Origin: an uncultured Corynebacterium sp. | GTDB lineage: Bacteria; Actinomycetota; Actinomycetes; Mycobacteriales; Mycobacteriaceae | Length of the DNA: 64,000 nucleotides | Assembly (NCBI GenBank): GCA_946220775.1 | Contig: CAMIFC010000002.1 | Coordinates: 62,001 to 126,000 of the forward strand | Direction: 5' to 3' | Part shown: positions 42,935-53,191 of the stretch, piece after piece | How the letters are laid out: each line of letters starts with the position of its first letter | Numbering within the stretch: the stretch's first letter is position 1 | Made by a program: the position numbers and the translations under genes | The notes under the pieces: model-generated | What the model was told of the DNA's origin: nothing | Database searches by the model: none | The model's input: the letters and a program-made list of their open reading frames with translations, nothing else

Positions 42935-44008
42935 ATGAGCCCTCAAAGTGATCGTGCCCAGCGGGAAGAGTTTTCCATTCCCGCCAGTCCGGCATCCCGA
43001 CGTTCCTCCGATCGGGCACCTTCACGTCGTGGGCATACCCAACAGCAAACGCCCACTATTTCGCGCCGATCCCAAGGACGTGCATTCGGCATGGGGCGCA
43101 AGGATGAGAACATCTTCCGCTGGCCGCCACGTGGCCGTGGGAAGCAAGTTTTCATCGCGACCATTGCCCTCATGGCAGTGCTGAGTGTTTTTGTTCTTGT
43201 GGACGCCATCCGCGGAAACTCGGACTCCGATGGCACGTCCCAGCAATCGCAGGTAGCCCAGGAGGGGGACTCAACTGGGGGAGCTGGCACCGGAGGATCT
43301 GACTCTGGCGGCCCAGGACCGGTTCCAGATAGTAACTTTGATGGCCTACCAATCGGTGAGCTTCCCGCGGGAGCGCCGGTCACGGAGGAATCGAGCGGAA
43401 AATACCGCACCGTGGGGCAGCCGGGAGCAAGAATCGGGACTGGTGGCAAGGTGTTCACCTACGTGGTGCAGATTGAAGACACCATCGATTCCGCAGCCTT
43501 CGGTGGGGATGACGCATTCGCAGCGATGGTTGATTCCACACTGGCTAACCCCAAGGGCTGGACTGGGCAGAACAAGTTTTCTTTCCAGCACGTGGACGCA
43601 GCGGCTCTACCAGGTGATGAAGAGCCAGACCTGCACATCCAACTGAGCACCCAGAAGCTCACCCACGAGGTCTGCGGTAATGAGTTCAAGCTAGAGACCA
43701 GTTGTTTCTACTCGGATGGCAACCGGGTGATGATTAATGAATCTCGGTGGATCCGAGGTGCGCTGCCTTATCAGGGCGACATTGGTGGCTACCGCCAGTA
43801 CCTGCTCAATCACGAGGTCGGTCACGGGATCGGGTTTGCTTCGCACCAGCCGTGCGAAGGGGACGGAAAACTGGCACCAGTGATGATGCAGCAGACGCTG
43901 AGTCTCGATAACTCTGTATTGCGAAAAATCAGCAACGAGGACATTTACGGTGAAGATAACCACACGTGTGTTCCAAACTCGTGGCCGTACCCATTCATCC
44001 AACCCTAG
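42935..44008 (+). CDS. DUF3152 membrane-anchored zincin-like protein
   Basis: A 357-residue protein: a disordered basic N-terminus (1-68), one membrane segment (about 72-90), a Ser/Gly/Gln-rich linker, then the DUF3152 domain (about 140-357). The domain contains HEVGHGIGFASHQPC, a complete HExxH zinc motif with a third His, and two cysteines positioned for disulfides (CGNEFKLETSC). It is probably an extracytoplasmic metalloprotease; substrates are unknown. It lies 5 bases after DUF3107, as in mycobacteria (Rv3207c region). Confidence 0.85.
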   Translation: MSPQSDRAQREEFSIPASPASRRSSDRAPSRRGHTQQQTPTISRRSQGRAFGMGRKDENIFRWPPRGRGKQVFIATIALMAVLSVFVLVDAIRGNSDSDGTSQQSQVAQEGDSTGGAGTGGSDSGGPGPVPDSNFDGLPIGELPAGAPVTEESSGKYRTVGQPGARIGTGGKVFTYVVQIEDTIDSAAFGGDDAFAAMVDSTLANPKGWTGQNKFSFQHVDAAALPGDEEPDLHIQLSTQKLTHEVCGNEFKLETSCFYSDGNRVMINESRWIRGALPYQGDIGGYRQYLLNHEVGHGIGFASHQPCEGDGKLAPVMMQQTLSLDNSVLRKISNEDIYGEDNHTCVPNSWPYPFIQP

Positions 44009-44027
44009 AGGGAAGTGAAACTGCACC

Positions 44028-44927
44028 GTGAGTAGCAACGAGCCTCCCGCGCATATTCTTGCGAGTTTTCAGGCACAGACCTCCCAGCCGGTTCGTCTCG
44101 GCGAAGAGTGGGGCTACGGCTGGCGCTGTGATCGGGCTGTCGTGTCCCCCGCGGGGGATCCCTTGCGGGCAGCATGGGTGGCGAAGACAACATCGATGAT
44201 GCGGCCAGCCGGCGTTGGTGTGACGCGCCCGTTGCTGTCCACTGATGGTCGCTACACGGTGTCTGGCTGGCGCGCCCGAGCGTTTCTTTCGGGCTTTCGT
44301 TCCGCCCGCTTTGACGAGGTTGCAACCGCGGCGTTGCGGATCAACGAGGCGTTGCGGGGAGTTCCGCGTCCTAATTTTTTGCATGCCCCAACGCCAGGCG
44401 AGTCCTGGGACGAATGGGACTTGTTCGCCGCAGCTGATGCCGCCGCGTTTGCGGATGATCCCACCGAGTGGTTGGCCCCAGCCTTGGATCAAGGATCTGT
44501 GCCGCGCGAGGACATCGGCATGGCGTTGGCCAAAGCCAGCGAGCTTGCGGGGCTGCGCGAATCACTGGTTGAGGACGATCAGCTCGTCCATGGCGACGTG
44601 TTGGGTTGCATGATTTTCGACAGCGCCGCCGACCCCGTGATGACCGATTTGTTCCCCGCCTGGCATCCGCCGGGGTGGTCCGTCGCCCTTGTCGTTGTGG
44701 ACGCCATGGCCTGGGGTAATGGCCAAGATTCCTTGCTTGATCGATGGGCACACATTCCGGACTTCCTTCAGTTGGCGCTCAGAGCGGTGTTGTATCGCCT
44801 GGCACTGCATGCGCTGTTACCTGGGGTTCAGCCCAGTGCGTGGCCAGGATTGTCTCGTACAGCGGAGGTTGTTGCAGCTCGGGTGGCTGCTGGTGAGCGG
44901 GATGACGTCCGAAAATCGAACACGTGA
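44028..44927 (+). CDS. TIGR02569-family protein
   Basis: A 299-residue protein, GTG start, of an actinobacterial family (TIGR02569) found upstream of the adnAB helicase-nuclease genes. It looks like a distant kinase/aminotransferase-like fold: LVHGDVLGCMIFD, then DPVMTDLFPAWHPPGWSVALVVVDAMAWG recalls the HGDxxxxNxxxD and D-containing metal loop of phosphotransferases, with Asn replaced. No substrate is known. The gene ends 57 bases before adnA. A degenerate dispersed-motif end (GACGTCCGAAAAT) lies at the 3' end. Confidence 0.75.
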   Translation: MSSNEPPAHILASFQAQTSQPVRLGEEWGYGWRCDRAVVSPAGDPLRAAWVAKTTSMMRPAGVGVTRPLLSTDGRYTVSGWRARAFLSGFRSARFDEVATAALRINEALRGVPRPNFLHAPTPGESWDEWDLFAAADAAAFADDPTEWLAPALDQGSVPREDIGMALAKASELAGLRESLVEDDQLVHGDVLGCMIFDSAADPVMTDLFPAWHPPGWSVALVVVDAMAWGNGQDSLLDRWAHIPDFLQLALRAVLYRLALHALLPGVQPSAWPGLSRTAEVVAARVAAGERDDVRKSNT

Positions 44928-44984
44928 TCGATAATGTGGGGTTAATGGTGCGTTCTGTCCGGTGAAGATGACAAACTAGTACGC

Positions 44985-47900
44985 ATGACACAACACAACA
45001 CCGGGCCGTATATTGAGCCGAAGGAACGGCTGGGGACCACGGAGGTTCCCGAAGTTGTATTGGTTTCCCCTGAGACCCATGTGGAGGAGCCTCGGGAATG
45101 GGATGGATTGGCGCGGGCCATCGTGGAGGGGGATCCGCGCCTAAGTGGTGCTCCATTCGCGGTGTTAGGTGGGGCAGGGACGGGTAAATCGAGTTTGTTG
45201 CTCGATACCTTGGTCAATTTCCTCGCCAATGGTGGGGAAGCGGATCAAGTGATGTTTATTGCGCCATCGAAAGAGGCAGCGTCGGCGCTGAATAAGCAGC
45301 TGCTGGACCGGCTTGCCGAGTTCGAAGATTTTGCTGCGCTGCGTTCTCCCATCAAAGCGGTGCACTCCTGGGCGTTTTCCGCATTTCGCTCGCTTCTGCT
45401 GAATCAGGAAGAACCGGCGCCACGGCTGTTAACAGGCGCGGAACATGATGCGGACATACGGCTGCTCCTGGCTGGTGACGCAGAGGACGGGAAGGGGAGC
45501 TGGCCGGACAATGTTCGCGCTGCGTTACCCTTCGTGGGATTTGCTCGTCAGCTCCGCGACCTGTTGCTGCGGGCGGAAGAACGCGGCGTGGGGCCAAAAG
45601 AACTGAAGAAACTGGGGCAGCGTTATAACCGGGGAATGTGGGTTGGCGCGGGGGACTTCATGGGGCAGTTCCGGCACAGTAGAAAGCTAGCGCAATCGGT
45701 TGACGTCAATGTGTCGGAATTGATGCACCGCACGCTAGAAGAATTAGATAAAGATAGCGCAGCCGGTGAAAATAGCAAGGTACAACAATGGCAGCGCAAT
45801 ATACGGCTAGTACTCGTTGATGATGCGCACAACCTCGACCCTGCAGCAGCGCAGTTCATCGAAAGGTTCTTCAGCGCCGACACCCGGGTCGTCATTGCCG
45901 GGGACCCGGATCAGTGTGTTTTCCACTTCCGGGGTGCGGACGAAGCCTTCTTGGAACGTTATTCCGCGGACGAAGATCGCCGGGTGGTGCTGAGCCAATC
46001 GCGAAGGTTTGGTGGTGTGCGATCGGCGGCGATCAATGAGCTCACCTCGCTGCTCCCGCCACTGCAGACGAGGATTCCACTGCGAGAGGCGGAACTCGGT
46101 GAACCGAATGCTGGCGAACCGATCAAGGTGCTGCGTGCGAAATCCAGCACCGCAGAGCGCCTGCATATCGCCAACGAACTCCGTCGAGCACATGTGGTGG
46201 ATGGCGTGTCTTGGGACGATATGGCAGTTATTGTGCGCTCTACCAGCGCAATTCCACCGATTCGCCGTGCATTGCTCACTCACGGCGTCCCAGTTCAGGT
46301 GGACCAAACATCGTTGGTGCTTTCAGAGCAGCCAATTGTTCGACTGCTATTGATGGCCATGGATGCCACCCACCGGCCGCTCACGTCGGCGGAAGCTCGT
46401 CTATTGATGGAATCGATGGTGGGCGGTGCGGACCCAATCATGGTTCGTCGGCTCGAGCGCGCAGTGTCTGTGGCATTGGCTCAACAGCGCCAGCGTGGAG
46501 CGCAGCCACGTTATCGAGACGATGGCCTGCCTTTCCAAGCCCTGGATTGCCTGACCGCGTTGATCAACGACGATGCCGAGGCAACGGAACGCGAAGAATG
46601 GACAGCATCATTCAATGCTCGCGAAACAGAAATCCTGGCCAAGGTGATCGGGGTTGTCAGCGCCGGTAAACAGGCGAAAAGAGCGAAAGGCAGCATTGAA
46701 GACGTTCTCTGGGAGATCTGGCAAGCGACGGGACTAGCTAGCACGCTGCAGAACCACTCCCTTCGCGGAGGCACTCTGGGATCGCAGGCAGACCAAGACC
46801 TTGACGCTGCGATGATGCTCTTCGACTTCGCCGGTGACTTCGTGGAACGCAGGCCAAACGCTTCCATCCGGACATTTACCGATGAAGTGCGCTCCCAGGA
46901 ATTACCCACCGGCATGCGTGACCGAGGAACCAGGGTGAACGCGGTAGAAATTCTGCCTGCACACGCCGCCGCCGGAAGGCAATGGGACATGGCCATCGTG
47001 GCCGGGGTCCAAGAAGACCTATGGCCGACCGGACCCACTGTCGGCGGACTATTCGGGCAGTTGGAACTCGTTGATTACCTCGACCGAGGTATCGAGCCAG
47101 GAACCCGTGTGTCCCGAGTTGCGGCCGCCGTTCACGAAGAACGCCGCCTCTTCCTCCTGGCTCTGTCGCGGGCCAGCCGCGAGGTCATCGTGACAGCCGT
47201 GGACAACATCTCAGTAGAAGGCGGCGTCCCGTCCCGCTTCATCGAAGAAATCGAAGCAGCACCACAAGTGACCTGCGAACTAGTTCCCGCGGGATCCATC
47301 GGCGATGCCGCGCATGAAACCAATGCTGGAGCGCAGGGAACCGAAGCGCAGGGAGCCGACGATGTCGACCCAGAAGCAACACGGGCAACCGATCTGGCGC
47401 TTGTTTCTGGACTACCACGCGTTCTGGCTATCGAACCACTGATCGCAGAACTTCGCGATGCAGTGACAGATCCGAGCCGACGCTATTCCGTCAGACAATC
47501 CGCGGCACGAAATCTAGCGGTGATGGCATCAGCCGACATCTTCGGGGCGCATCCGAATTCATGGTGGGGCATTGCGGAACCCTCCGTGATGGAACGAGTG
47601 ACCGACTCTAAAAACCGCGTGTTCGTCAGTCCATCGAAGGTTGACAGCGTAGAAGGCTGCGCATTGCGTTCCTTCCTAGACAATCACCGTGGCGCCCAAG
47701 CACAAACCAACCAAATGCGCGTGGGCATCATTATCCACGCGATTGCTCAGGCGATTGTCGAACACGGCCTCAGCCTCGAAGAAGCCCAATCAGCGGGAAA
47801 GAAAGCACTTACCCACGCACTAGATGCCGCGGAATTCGAGGTGCGAAGCCAACTGGATCGATGGGAAGAAGGCATTCGCAACCTTCACGACTGGCTAACC

Positions 47901-48386
47901 CAAACAATGTCCCAAGCCGAAGGCGGGCAGTGGGAAGCCGAGAAGAAGATTGAAGTACCCCTCGGGAGCTTGGAGTCCGGTGAGCCCGTGATCCTGCGAG
48001 GCCGGATTGACCTAATGCACATTCAGGACGATGACCGGGTGGTTGTTTATGACTTCAAGACGGGTAAGACCGCCAAGTCAAAGGACGACGCAGAAAACAG
48101 TCCACAGTTGGCGTCCTACCAATTCATGATCGAAAAGGGGCTAGGAAAAACTGCCTACGGTGCCCATCTGGTGTACCCCTCGACGGGCACGAAGAGCACA
48201 AAAGTTGCGAGCCAATCCGACCTCACAGCTGAACAACAGGAAGCACGAGGCGCCATGCTGCTTCAGATCGGGGACCAATTGAGCGCCCCCGTCCAACTGG
48301 CAACGGTCGAGGAACGGACGTGCCAAATGTGCGACTACCAGTCGATGTGCCCCGCCCGCCCCCAAGGCCGACAGGTTGTGAGCTGA
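44985..48386 (+). CDS. adnA: AdnA-type helicase-nuclease subunit
   Basis: A 1133-residue UvrD-like protein with a C-terminal RecB-type nuclease. Walker A GGAGTGKSS (about 58-66), motif II LVDDAHNLDPAAAQF (with VDDAH), motif III GDPDQCVFHFRGAD, later QWDMAIVAGVQEDLWP and a nuclease motif VYDFKTGKT near residue 1017 with the upstream HAIAQAIVE. The final cysteines CQMCDYQSMC suggest an Fe-S nuclease clamp with an earlier Cys (AddB-type). In mycobacteria AdnAB resects double-strand breaks; AdnA's motor is largely vestigial. The adnB gene follows 50 bases later. Confidence 0.9.
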   Translation: MTQHNTGPYIEPKERLGTTEVPEVVLVSPETHVEEPREWDGLARAIVEGDPRLSGAPFAVLGGAGTGKSSLLLDTLVNFLANGGEADQVMFIAPSKEAASALNKQLLDRLAEFEDFAALRSPIKAVHSWAFSAFRSLLLNQEEPAPRLLTGAEHDADIRLLLAGDAEDGKGSWPDNVRAALPFVGFARQLRDLLLRAEERGVGPKELKKLGQRYNRGMWVGAGDFMGQFRHSRKLAQSVDVNVSELMHRTLEELDKDSAAGENSKVQQWQRNIRLVLVDDAHNLDPAAAQFIERFFSADTRVVIAGDPDQCVFHFRGADEAFLERYSADEDRRVVLSQSRRFGGVRSAAINELTSLLPPLQTRIPLREAELGEPNAGEPIKVLRAKSSTAERLHIANELRRAHVVDGVSWDDMAVIVRSTSAIPPIRRALLTHGVPVQVDQTSLVLSEQPIVRLLLMAMDATHRPLTSAEARLLMESMVGGADPIMVRRLERAVSVALAQQRQRGAQPRYRDDGLPFQALDCLTALINDDAEATEREEWTASFNARETEILAKVIGVVSAGKQAKRAKGSIEDVLWEIWQATGLASTLQNHSLRGGTLGSQADQDLDAAMMLFDFAGDFVERRPNASIRTFTDEVRSQELPTGMRDRGTRVNAVEILPAHAAAGRQWDMAIVAGVQEDLWPTGPTVGGLFGQLELVDYLDRGIEPGTRVSRVAAAVHEERRLFLLALSRASREVIVTAVDNISVEGGVPSRFIEEIEAAPQVTCELVPAGSIGDAAHETNAGAQGTEAQGADDVDPEATRATDLALVSGLPRVLAIEPLIAELRDAVTDPSRRYSVRQSAARNLAVMASADIFGAHPNSWWGIAEPSVMERVTDSKNRVFVSPSKVDSVEGCALRSFLDNHRGAQAQTNQMRVGIIIHAIAQAIVEHGLSLEEAQSAGKKALTHALDAAEFEVRSQLDRWEEGIRNLHDWLTQTMSQAEGGQWEAEKKIEVPLGSLESGEPVILRGRIDLMHIQDDDRVVVYDFKTGKTAKSKDDAENSPQLASYQFMIEKGLGKTAYGAHLVYPSTGTKSTKVASQSDLTAEQQEARGAMLLQIGDQLSAPVQLATVEERTCQMCDYQSMCPARPQGRQVVS

Positions 48387-48436
48387 CCTTTGCAGGCCAA
48401 CAGAATTCAGTTCACCACCGATCTCAAGGACATACG

Positions 48437-51400
48437 ATGACAAACCCCGGACCGACGAACATCATTTCCCCAGAGGAACTCGCTACCCAGTGGCTACGGC
48501 AAAAATTTGCGCCAACACCACAACAAGCAGCGGTTATTGGTGCGCCACCCGAAGGAAAATACTTGGTCGTGGCTGGTGCGGGCGCTGGCAAGACCGAAAC
48601 AATGGCCGCCCGCGTGGTGTGGCTGGTGGCTAACGGCTACGTCCTCCCCGAACAAGTTCTGGGACTAACCTTTACGAGAAAAGCTGCCAGTGAACTTGGG
48701 CAGCGCATCCGGGCGCGACTCGAAACCCTGGCCCGAAGCGGCTTCCTCGACCAACTGCCGGCCGATGACCCACGGCATGAGGCGCTGCGCAACATTTCGC
48801 CCGCGGTATCGACGTATGACTCCTACGCCGGAAACATCGTTGGAGAATACGGGCTGCTGGTGCCAGTAGAACCCAGCGGGCGGATCCTTTCGGATGCCGA
48901 AAAGTGGATGCTCACACGTGATTTGGTGCTGGAACGCGGCGGGACGATCACCAGCGACCGAAACATGGCGACGATCATCAAACATATTCACTCGCTGTCT
49001 GAAGAGATGGATAACCACCTGGCAACCGCCGACGATGTTGCGGAAGAGACGCGTGCACTGAGCCTAGAATTGGAGGCTCTGGAGGGCGATGTAGAAAAGA
49101 ACTTCACGGCCTCTGCCGCGAAAATCCTGGCGGCCCAGCAGGAGCGCCTGGAGTTGCTGAAACTGGTTAAGGCTTACCGAGAGCGCCTGCTGGAACTGGA
49201 AGTGCGCTCCTTCGGTCAACAAATGTCGATTGCGGCAAGTTTGGCGCAAGACCACCCAGAAGTTGGTGAATCCCAGCGCCAGCGCTTCCGGGTCGTGATG
49301 CTGGATGAATACCAAGACACGGCGCACTCCCAGCGGATCTTGCTGCGTTCCCTATTCGGCAATGGCCAGGACGACGGCCTGTCTGTCACCGCAGTCGGTG
49401 ACCCCATGCAGTCGATTTACGGGTTCCGCGGGGCGACCGCCTCCAACCTGCAAAAATTCGTTTGGGATTTCCCACAACACCAGGAAGCCGCACAAAAACT
49501 AGAGCTCACGACCTCCTGGCGCAACCCCCAAGCGGTGTTGAAACTGGCCAACGAGGTGTCAGATTGGTCGATGGAGGCAAGGAAGAGACCACGGCTAGTT
49601 TCCCCGCTCGAATCACGCCCCGGGGCAGCCGAGGGCGAAGTAGACATTGCCTTCTTCGATGAAGAAGCACAAGAGATCACCTGGGTAGCAGACAACCTTG
49701 AACTCGAATGGAATCGCTATCTGGAGAATAAGAAGGCCGCTGATGCCGAAGGGCGCGAGATCTCACCATTTAGCGCGGCGGTTTTGGTGCGCAAAAACAG
49801 CCAAGCCGCACCCGTATTTGAGCAGCTGAAACAACGTGGAGTTCCCGTCGAACTCTCAGCAAACACAGGACTACTGGACATTCCAGAAGTCGCTGATGTT
49901 TACGCCACACTGCGTGCCCTGGTTGATCCGGAAGATGACCCTGCGCTGCTCCGCCTACTCACCGGAGCCCGATTTAACCTCGGAGCGCGCGATCTGCAAA
50001 TGCTGGCAAAACGGGCTCAACAGATTAAACGGCGTTCCACCCACGGGGAGGAAGGCCAGCCCCAAGAACACGTGCAGGACCCATCGTGGGAAACCAATCC
50101 GGCATACGAAGACCTGCGGGGACTGCCCGAAACCCTACGGGACCAGCTGCTCGAAACCGTTTACGACCCAACCGAGCCCACCGTGGGGCTGGCGGATGTG
50201 TTGGCGGACTATAGCGACGCTCAAGAAGACATGAGTGAGGAAGGCGCGCGTCGCATCGAAGTGCTAGGGCGAGAGCTCGGCGAACTGCGCCGGAACTCGC
50301 TCTCCAAGCCACTACCGGACCTGATCACGGATATTGAAACCATGATCGGCGTCCGCACCGAAACCCTGACCCGTTGGTATCGGGACTCCGAAAGCGCCAT
50401 TGGTACTAGTCATCTCGACGAATTCGCCAAGATTGTTCGCCAGTTCTCCGAACTAAACAACGCGAGCGTCTCTGCACTTGTGGAGTACCTGCGCGCTGCA
50501 CACCAGGAAGAAGACGGCCTGGAGCCTGGCGAAATCCAGGCCAAGGTCAACACCGTGCAAATCCTCACAGTGCACCGCTCGAAAGGGCTCGAATGGGACA
50601 TCGTCGCTGTCCCCTTCGCGAACCGCAAGAACTATCACGATGCCGAGGCCAGCGGACACCGAACGAGTAGATGGACCCAACGCCCAGAAACAATGCCATC
50701 CGCGCTACGCGGTGATGCCGCTGCCAGCGAAGAAGATGACTCCGGCTACCCCCTGTATGACACAACCGGCGCTGAAGAAAGCAAGCACTTCACGAAGCAG
50801 GAAAATGAATTCCAGCGCAAGATCGTGGCCTACGAAGCGCGGGAAGCTGAACGACTGTTCTATGTGGGAATCACCCGCACCGAACGGCGCCTCTTCGTGT
50901 CTGGCGCGGCGTGGCAGGGGACCGGCCAAAGTGGCAGCGATTCTTCGGTGAGCCTGGCTCTATTGAAGAACTACGTCGAGGCACATCCCTCGACAATGCC
51001 CACAACGAAGGTGCACGAATGGTCTAACCAAGGCGGCCTTCCAACGAAAACGAAACGAACCGAGATCGATAAAGGGAAAGTATCGGTCATTGACGGCATG
51101 CTGTATCCATCGGAAGAACAAATCCAGCTGCGCGAAGAATACAGGGATGAACGTCGCGATCAAGGTGGTATGGCCACCACGCCGTGGCCACAACCTGCAG
51201 CTTTGGCGGATGACCCAGGCACAAAGGACGGCATCGAGTTGGTGCGGTCTGCCGTGGAAACAATGGAGGCCGAGGAAGCAGTGGAAGCCGCCGCCTCTCC
51301 ACGCCACACGAGCCTGATGGAACAACAGTGGGACGAAGAAACCCAATTGTTAATCCGTGAACGCCAGCAGGAGCGCACAACCAAAATTGAGGTTCCGCTT

Positions 51401-52009
51401 GACCGGCGGTTGACCGCCACCCAAGCTGTGGCGATCAAGAAAAACGAGGAAAACTACGCTCGCACCAAGCGGCGGCCAATTCCAATGAAGCCCCGTCCCT
51501 ATGCCAAGCGAGGCACCGCCTTTCACAACTGGGTGGAGCAGCACTACAAGCAGTTCAAAGTATTTGACGAAGATGAGCTGCCAGGGGCAGCAGATGCCTC
51601 ATTGGAAGATCAATACGTCGAAACACTGAAAGAAAAGTTCCTCAAATCCGAATGGGCACACCGCGAACCGGTGTCCGTCGAAGGTGCGTACCTAGTCAAT
51701 ATCGGTGGCACGATCTACGAAGGCCGGGTCGATGCCATCTTCCACGACGGAGACGACCTTACGACCGGTTGGCACGTGGTCGACTGGAAGACATTTTGGG
51801 AGATCCCCACCGGGGCCGACCTCGAAGCAGACGAGCAACAACTCGCCATTTACCGGATTGCCTGTGCGAAAATGCTCAGCCAGCGGTACGGGGTCACCAT
51901 TCCCGTCGAAAACGTGCGGGCGACGTTCTACTACGTCAACAGAGAAAAGAGCCACGAACCCACCAACCTGCCCACCGAGGAAGAGTTCGTGGAGATGATG
52001 AAGCGATAA
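48437..52009 (+). CDS. adnB: AdnB-type helicase-nuclease subunit
   Basis: A 1190-residue UvrD-like helicase with a C-terminal nuclease domain, from the ATG at 48437 (AAGGAC upstream); the longer in-frame start overlaps adnA and is rejected. Walker A VAGAGAGKTETM (about 44-55), motif II VVMLDEYQDT, motif III GDPMQSIYGFRGA, VHRSKGLEWD, then LFYVGITRTERRLFV. The nuclease motif is VVDWKTFWEI near residue 1117. AdnB is the active motor of the complex in mycobacteria. The gene carries no good dispersed-motif copy. Confidence 0.92.
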   Translation: MTNPGPTNIISPEELATQWLRQKFAPTPQQAAVIGAPPEGKYLVVAGAGAGKTETMAARVVWLVANGYVLPEQVLGLTFTRKAASELGQRIRARLETLARSGFLDQLPADDPRHEALRNISPAVSTYDSYAGNIVGEYGLLVPVEPSGRILSDAEKWMLTRDLVLERGGTITSDRNMATIIKHIHSLSEEMDNHLATADDVAEETRALSLELEALEGDVEKNFTASAAKILAAQQERLELLKLVKAYRERLLELEVRSFGQQMSIAASLAQDHPEVGESQRQRFRVVMLDEYQDTAHSQRILLRSLFGNGQDDGLSVTAVGDPMQSIYGFRGATASNLQKFVWDFPQHQEAAQKLELTTSWRNPQAVLKLANEVSDWSMEARKRPRLVSPLESRPGAAEGEVDIAFFDEEAQEITWVADNLELEWNRYLENKKAADAEGREISPFSAAVLVRKNSQAAPVFEQLKQRGVPVELSANTGLLDIPEVADVYATLRALVDPEDDPALLRLLTGARFNLGARDLQMLAKRAQQIKRRSTHGEEGQPQEHVQDPSWETNPAYEDLRGLPETLRDQLLETVYDPTEPTVGLADVLADYSDAQEDMSEEGARRIEVLGRELGELRRNSLSKPLPDLITDIETMIGVRTETLTRWYRDSESAIGTSHLDEFAKIVRQFSELNNASVSALVEYLRAAHQEEDGLEPGEIQAKVNTVQILTVHRSKGLEWDIVAVPFANRKNYHDAEASGHRTSRWTQRPETMPSALRGDAAASEEDDSGYPLYDTTGAEESKHFTKQENEFQRKIVAYEAREAERLFYVGITRTERRLFVSGAAWQGTGQSGSDSSVSLALLKNYVEAHPSTMPTTKVHEWSNQGGLPTKTKRTEIDKGKVSVIDGMLYPSEEQIQLREEYRDERRDQGGMATTPWPQPAALADDPGTKDGIELVRSAVETMEAEEAVEAAASPRHTSLMEQQWDEETQLLIRERQQERTTKIEVPLDRRLTATQAVAIKKNEENYARTKRRPIPMKPRPYAKRGTAFHNWVEQHYKQFKVFDEDELPGAADASLEDQYVETLKEKFLKSEWAHREPVSVEGAYLVNIGGTIYEGRVDAIFHDGDDLTTGWHVVDWKTFWEIPTGADLEADEQQLAIYRIACAKMLSQRYGVTIPVENVRATFYYVNREKSHEPTNLPTEEEFVEMMKR

Positions 52010-52073
52010 GCGCGGGCTACACTTCTCCGCCCGATAGGCCTACGATTACTGGGTTAGAATTCCGGAGGACGAA

Positions 52074-52118
52074 ATGCAACTCAAACTGATTCCAACCGAA
52101 GCCGCGAGAGAACTGTAA
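52074..52118 (+). CDS. 14-codon upstream ORF coupled to the K+ channel gene
   Basis: ATG with a strong GGAGG 6 bases upstream opens a frame reading MQLKLIPTEAAREL and stopping in TAATG, whose ATG starts the channel gene. A -10-like TACGAT at 52041 could start the transcript. The strong ribosome site belongs to this mini-frame and the channel has none of its own, so it looks like a leader peptide that delivers ribosomes. No homology is recognised. Confidence 0.45.
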   Translation: MQLKLIPTEAAREL

Positions 52119-53191
52119 TGCGATTTAGACTGCGGGAACGCTTTCAACCCGACGGCGACCTCGACGGGTTGCCACCCCACGCACTGCTAAACATCCTCCG
52201 GCTCCCAGAGGAAGAGTTCCGCAGCCCATGGCGACTCATCGGCCGCCGAATGCTGTACGCAATCGGACTGGTTCTATTCGTCGCATGGCTGTCCTACCGA
52301 GGACGCGATGGCTTCAATGACATCAAAACGTTCGTCGACGCCCTCTACTACTCAACAATCACCCTGTCGACCACTGGTTATGGCGATGTGACCCCAGTTG
52401 ATCAGCAAGAACGGCTCATCACCGCCATCATCGTCACCCCGCTCCGAATCGTCTTCCTTGCACTATTGGTCGGCACGACCCTTACGGTGCTCACCAAGGA
52501 AACTCGGCAAACCCTCAATATCCGTCGCTGGAGGAAGAAAATGCGCAATCACACCATCGTTATCGGATATGGCACAAAGGGGCGTTCTGCCATCGCAGCG
52601 CTATTGGCCGACGGTGTTTCTCCATCCCAGATCGTGGTGATTGACCTCGACCGGGAAGTCCTCGACGTCGCCAACGCACAAGGTCTAGTGACGGTTCATG
52701 GCTCCGCAACCAGGTCAGATGTCCTCAAACTTGCTGGTGTTACACGCGCCCGCGCCGTCGTGGTGGCACCGAACCAGGACGATACCGCGGTGCTGGTGAC
52801 CCTCTCGGTCCGTGAAATTGCCCCATCAGCGACGATCATCGCCAGCGTACGAGAATCCGATAATTCCCACCTGCTCCGCCAATCGGGTGCGGACTCCGTG
52901 GTGGTGTCCAGTGAAACCGCCGGACGTCTGATGGGCCTGGCCACAGTCACCCCATCCGTCACCGAGATGATGGAAGACCTCCTGTCCCCAGACGAAGGAT
53001 TCTCCATCGCCGAACGCCTCATCAAAGAAGAAGAAGTCGGCGGCAACCCACGCGTCCTGGAAGACGTCGTGCTGGGCATCGTGCGATCCGGCGAGCTCTA
53101 CCGCATCGACTCCGCAGAAGCTGAAACCATCGAACCCGGCGACCGTATCCTGTTCGTACGCGGCAAGGATAGCGCCGAGGAGGGAGCATAA
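52118..53191 (+). CDS. cglK: Potassium channel with TrkA-N (RCK) domain, CglK-like
   Basis: A 357-residue two-TM potassium channel. Hydrophobic segments at about 44-60 and 100-125 flank the pore loop with the selectivity filter TTGYGD (85-90). A cytoplasmic RCK domain follows (about 143-265): NHTIVIGYGTKGRSAI is the GxGxxG-like nucleotide site, VIDLDREVLDVA the acidic ribose-binding end, and VHGSATRSDVL the next strand. A C-terminal RCK_C-like part closes the protein (VRSGELYRIDSAEAETIEPGD). C. glutamicum CglK has this architecture and position. It is translationally linked to the mini-ORF upstream, and uvrD2 starts at the adjacent base. Confidence 0.9.
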   Translation: MRFRLRERFQPDGDLDGLPPHALLNILRLPEEEFRSPWRLIGRRMLYAIGLVLFVAWLSYRGRDGFNDIKTFVDALYYSTITLSTTGYGDVTPVDQQERLITAIIVTPLRIVFLALLVGTTLTVLTKETRQTLNIRRWRKKMRNHTIVIGYGTKGRSAIAALLADGVSPSQIVVIDLDREVLDVANAQGLVTVHGSATRSDVLKLAGVTRARAVVVAPNQDDTAVLVTLSVREIAPSATIIASVRESDNSHLLRQSGADSVVVSSETAGRLMGLATVTPSVTEMMEDLLSPDEGFSIAERLIKEEEVGGNPRVLEDVVLGIVRSGELYRIDSAEAETIEPGDRILFVRGKDSAEEGA

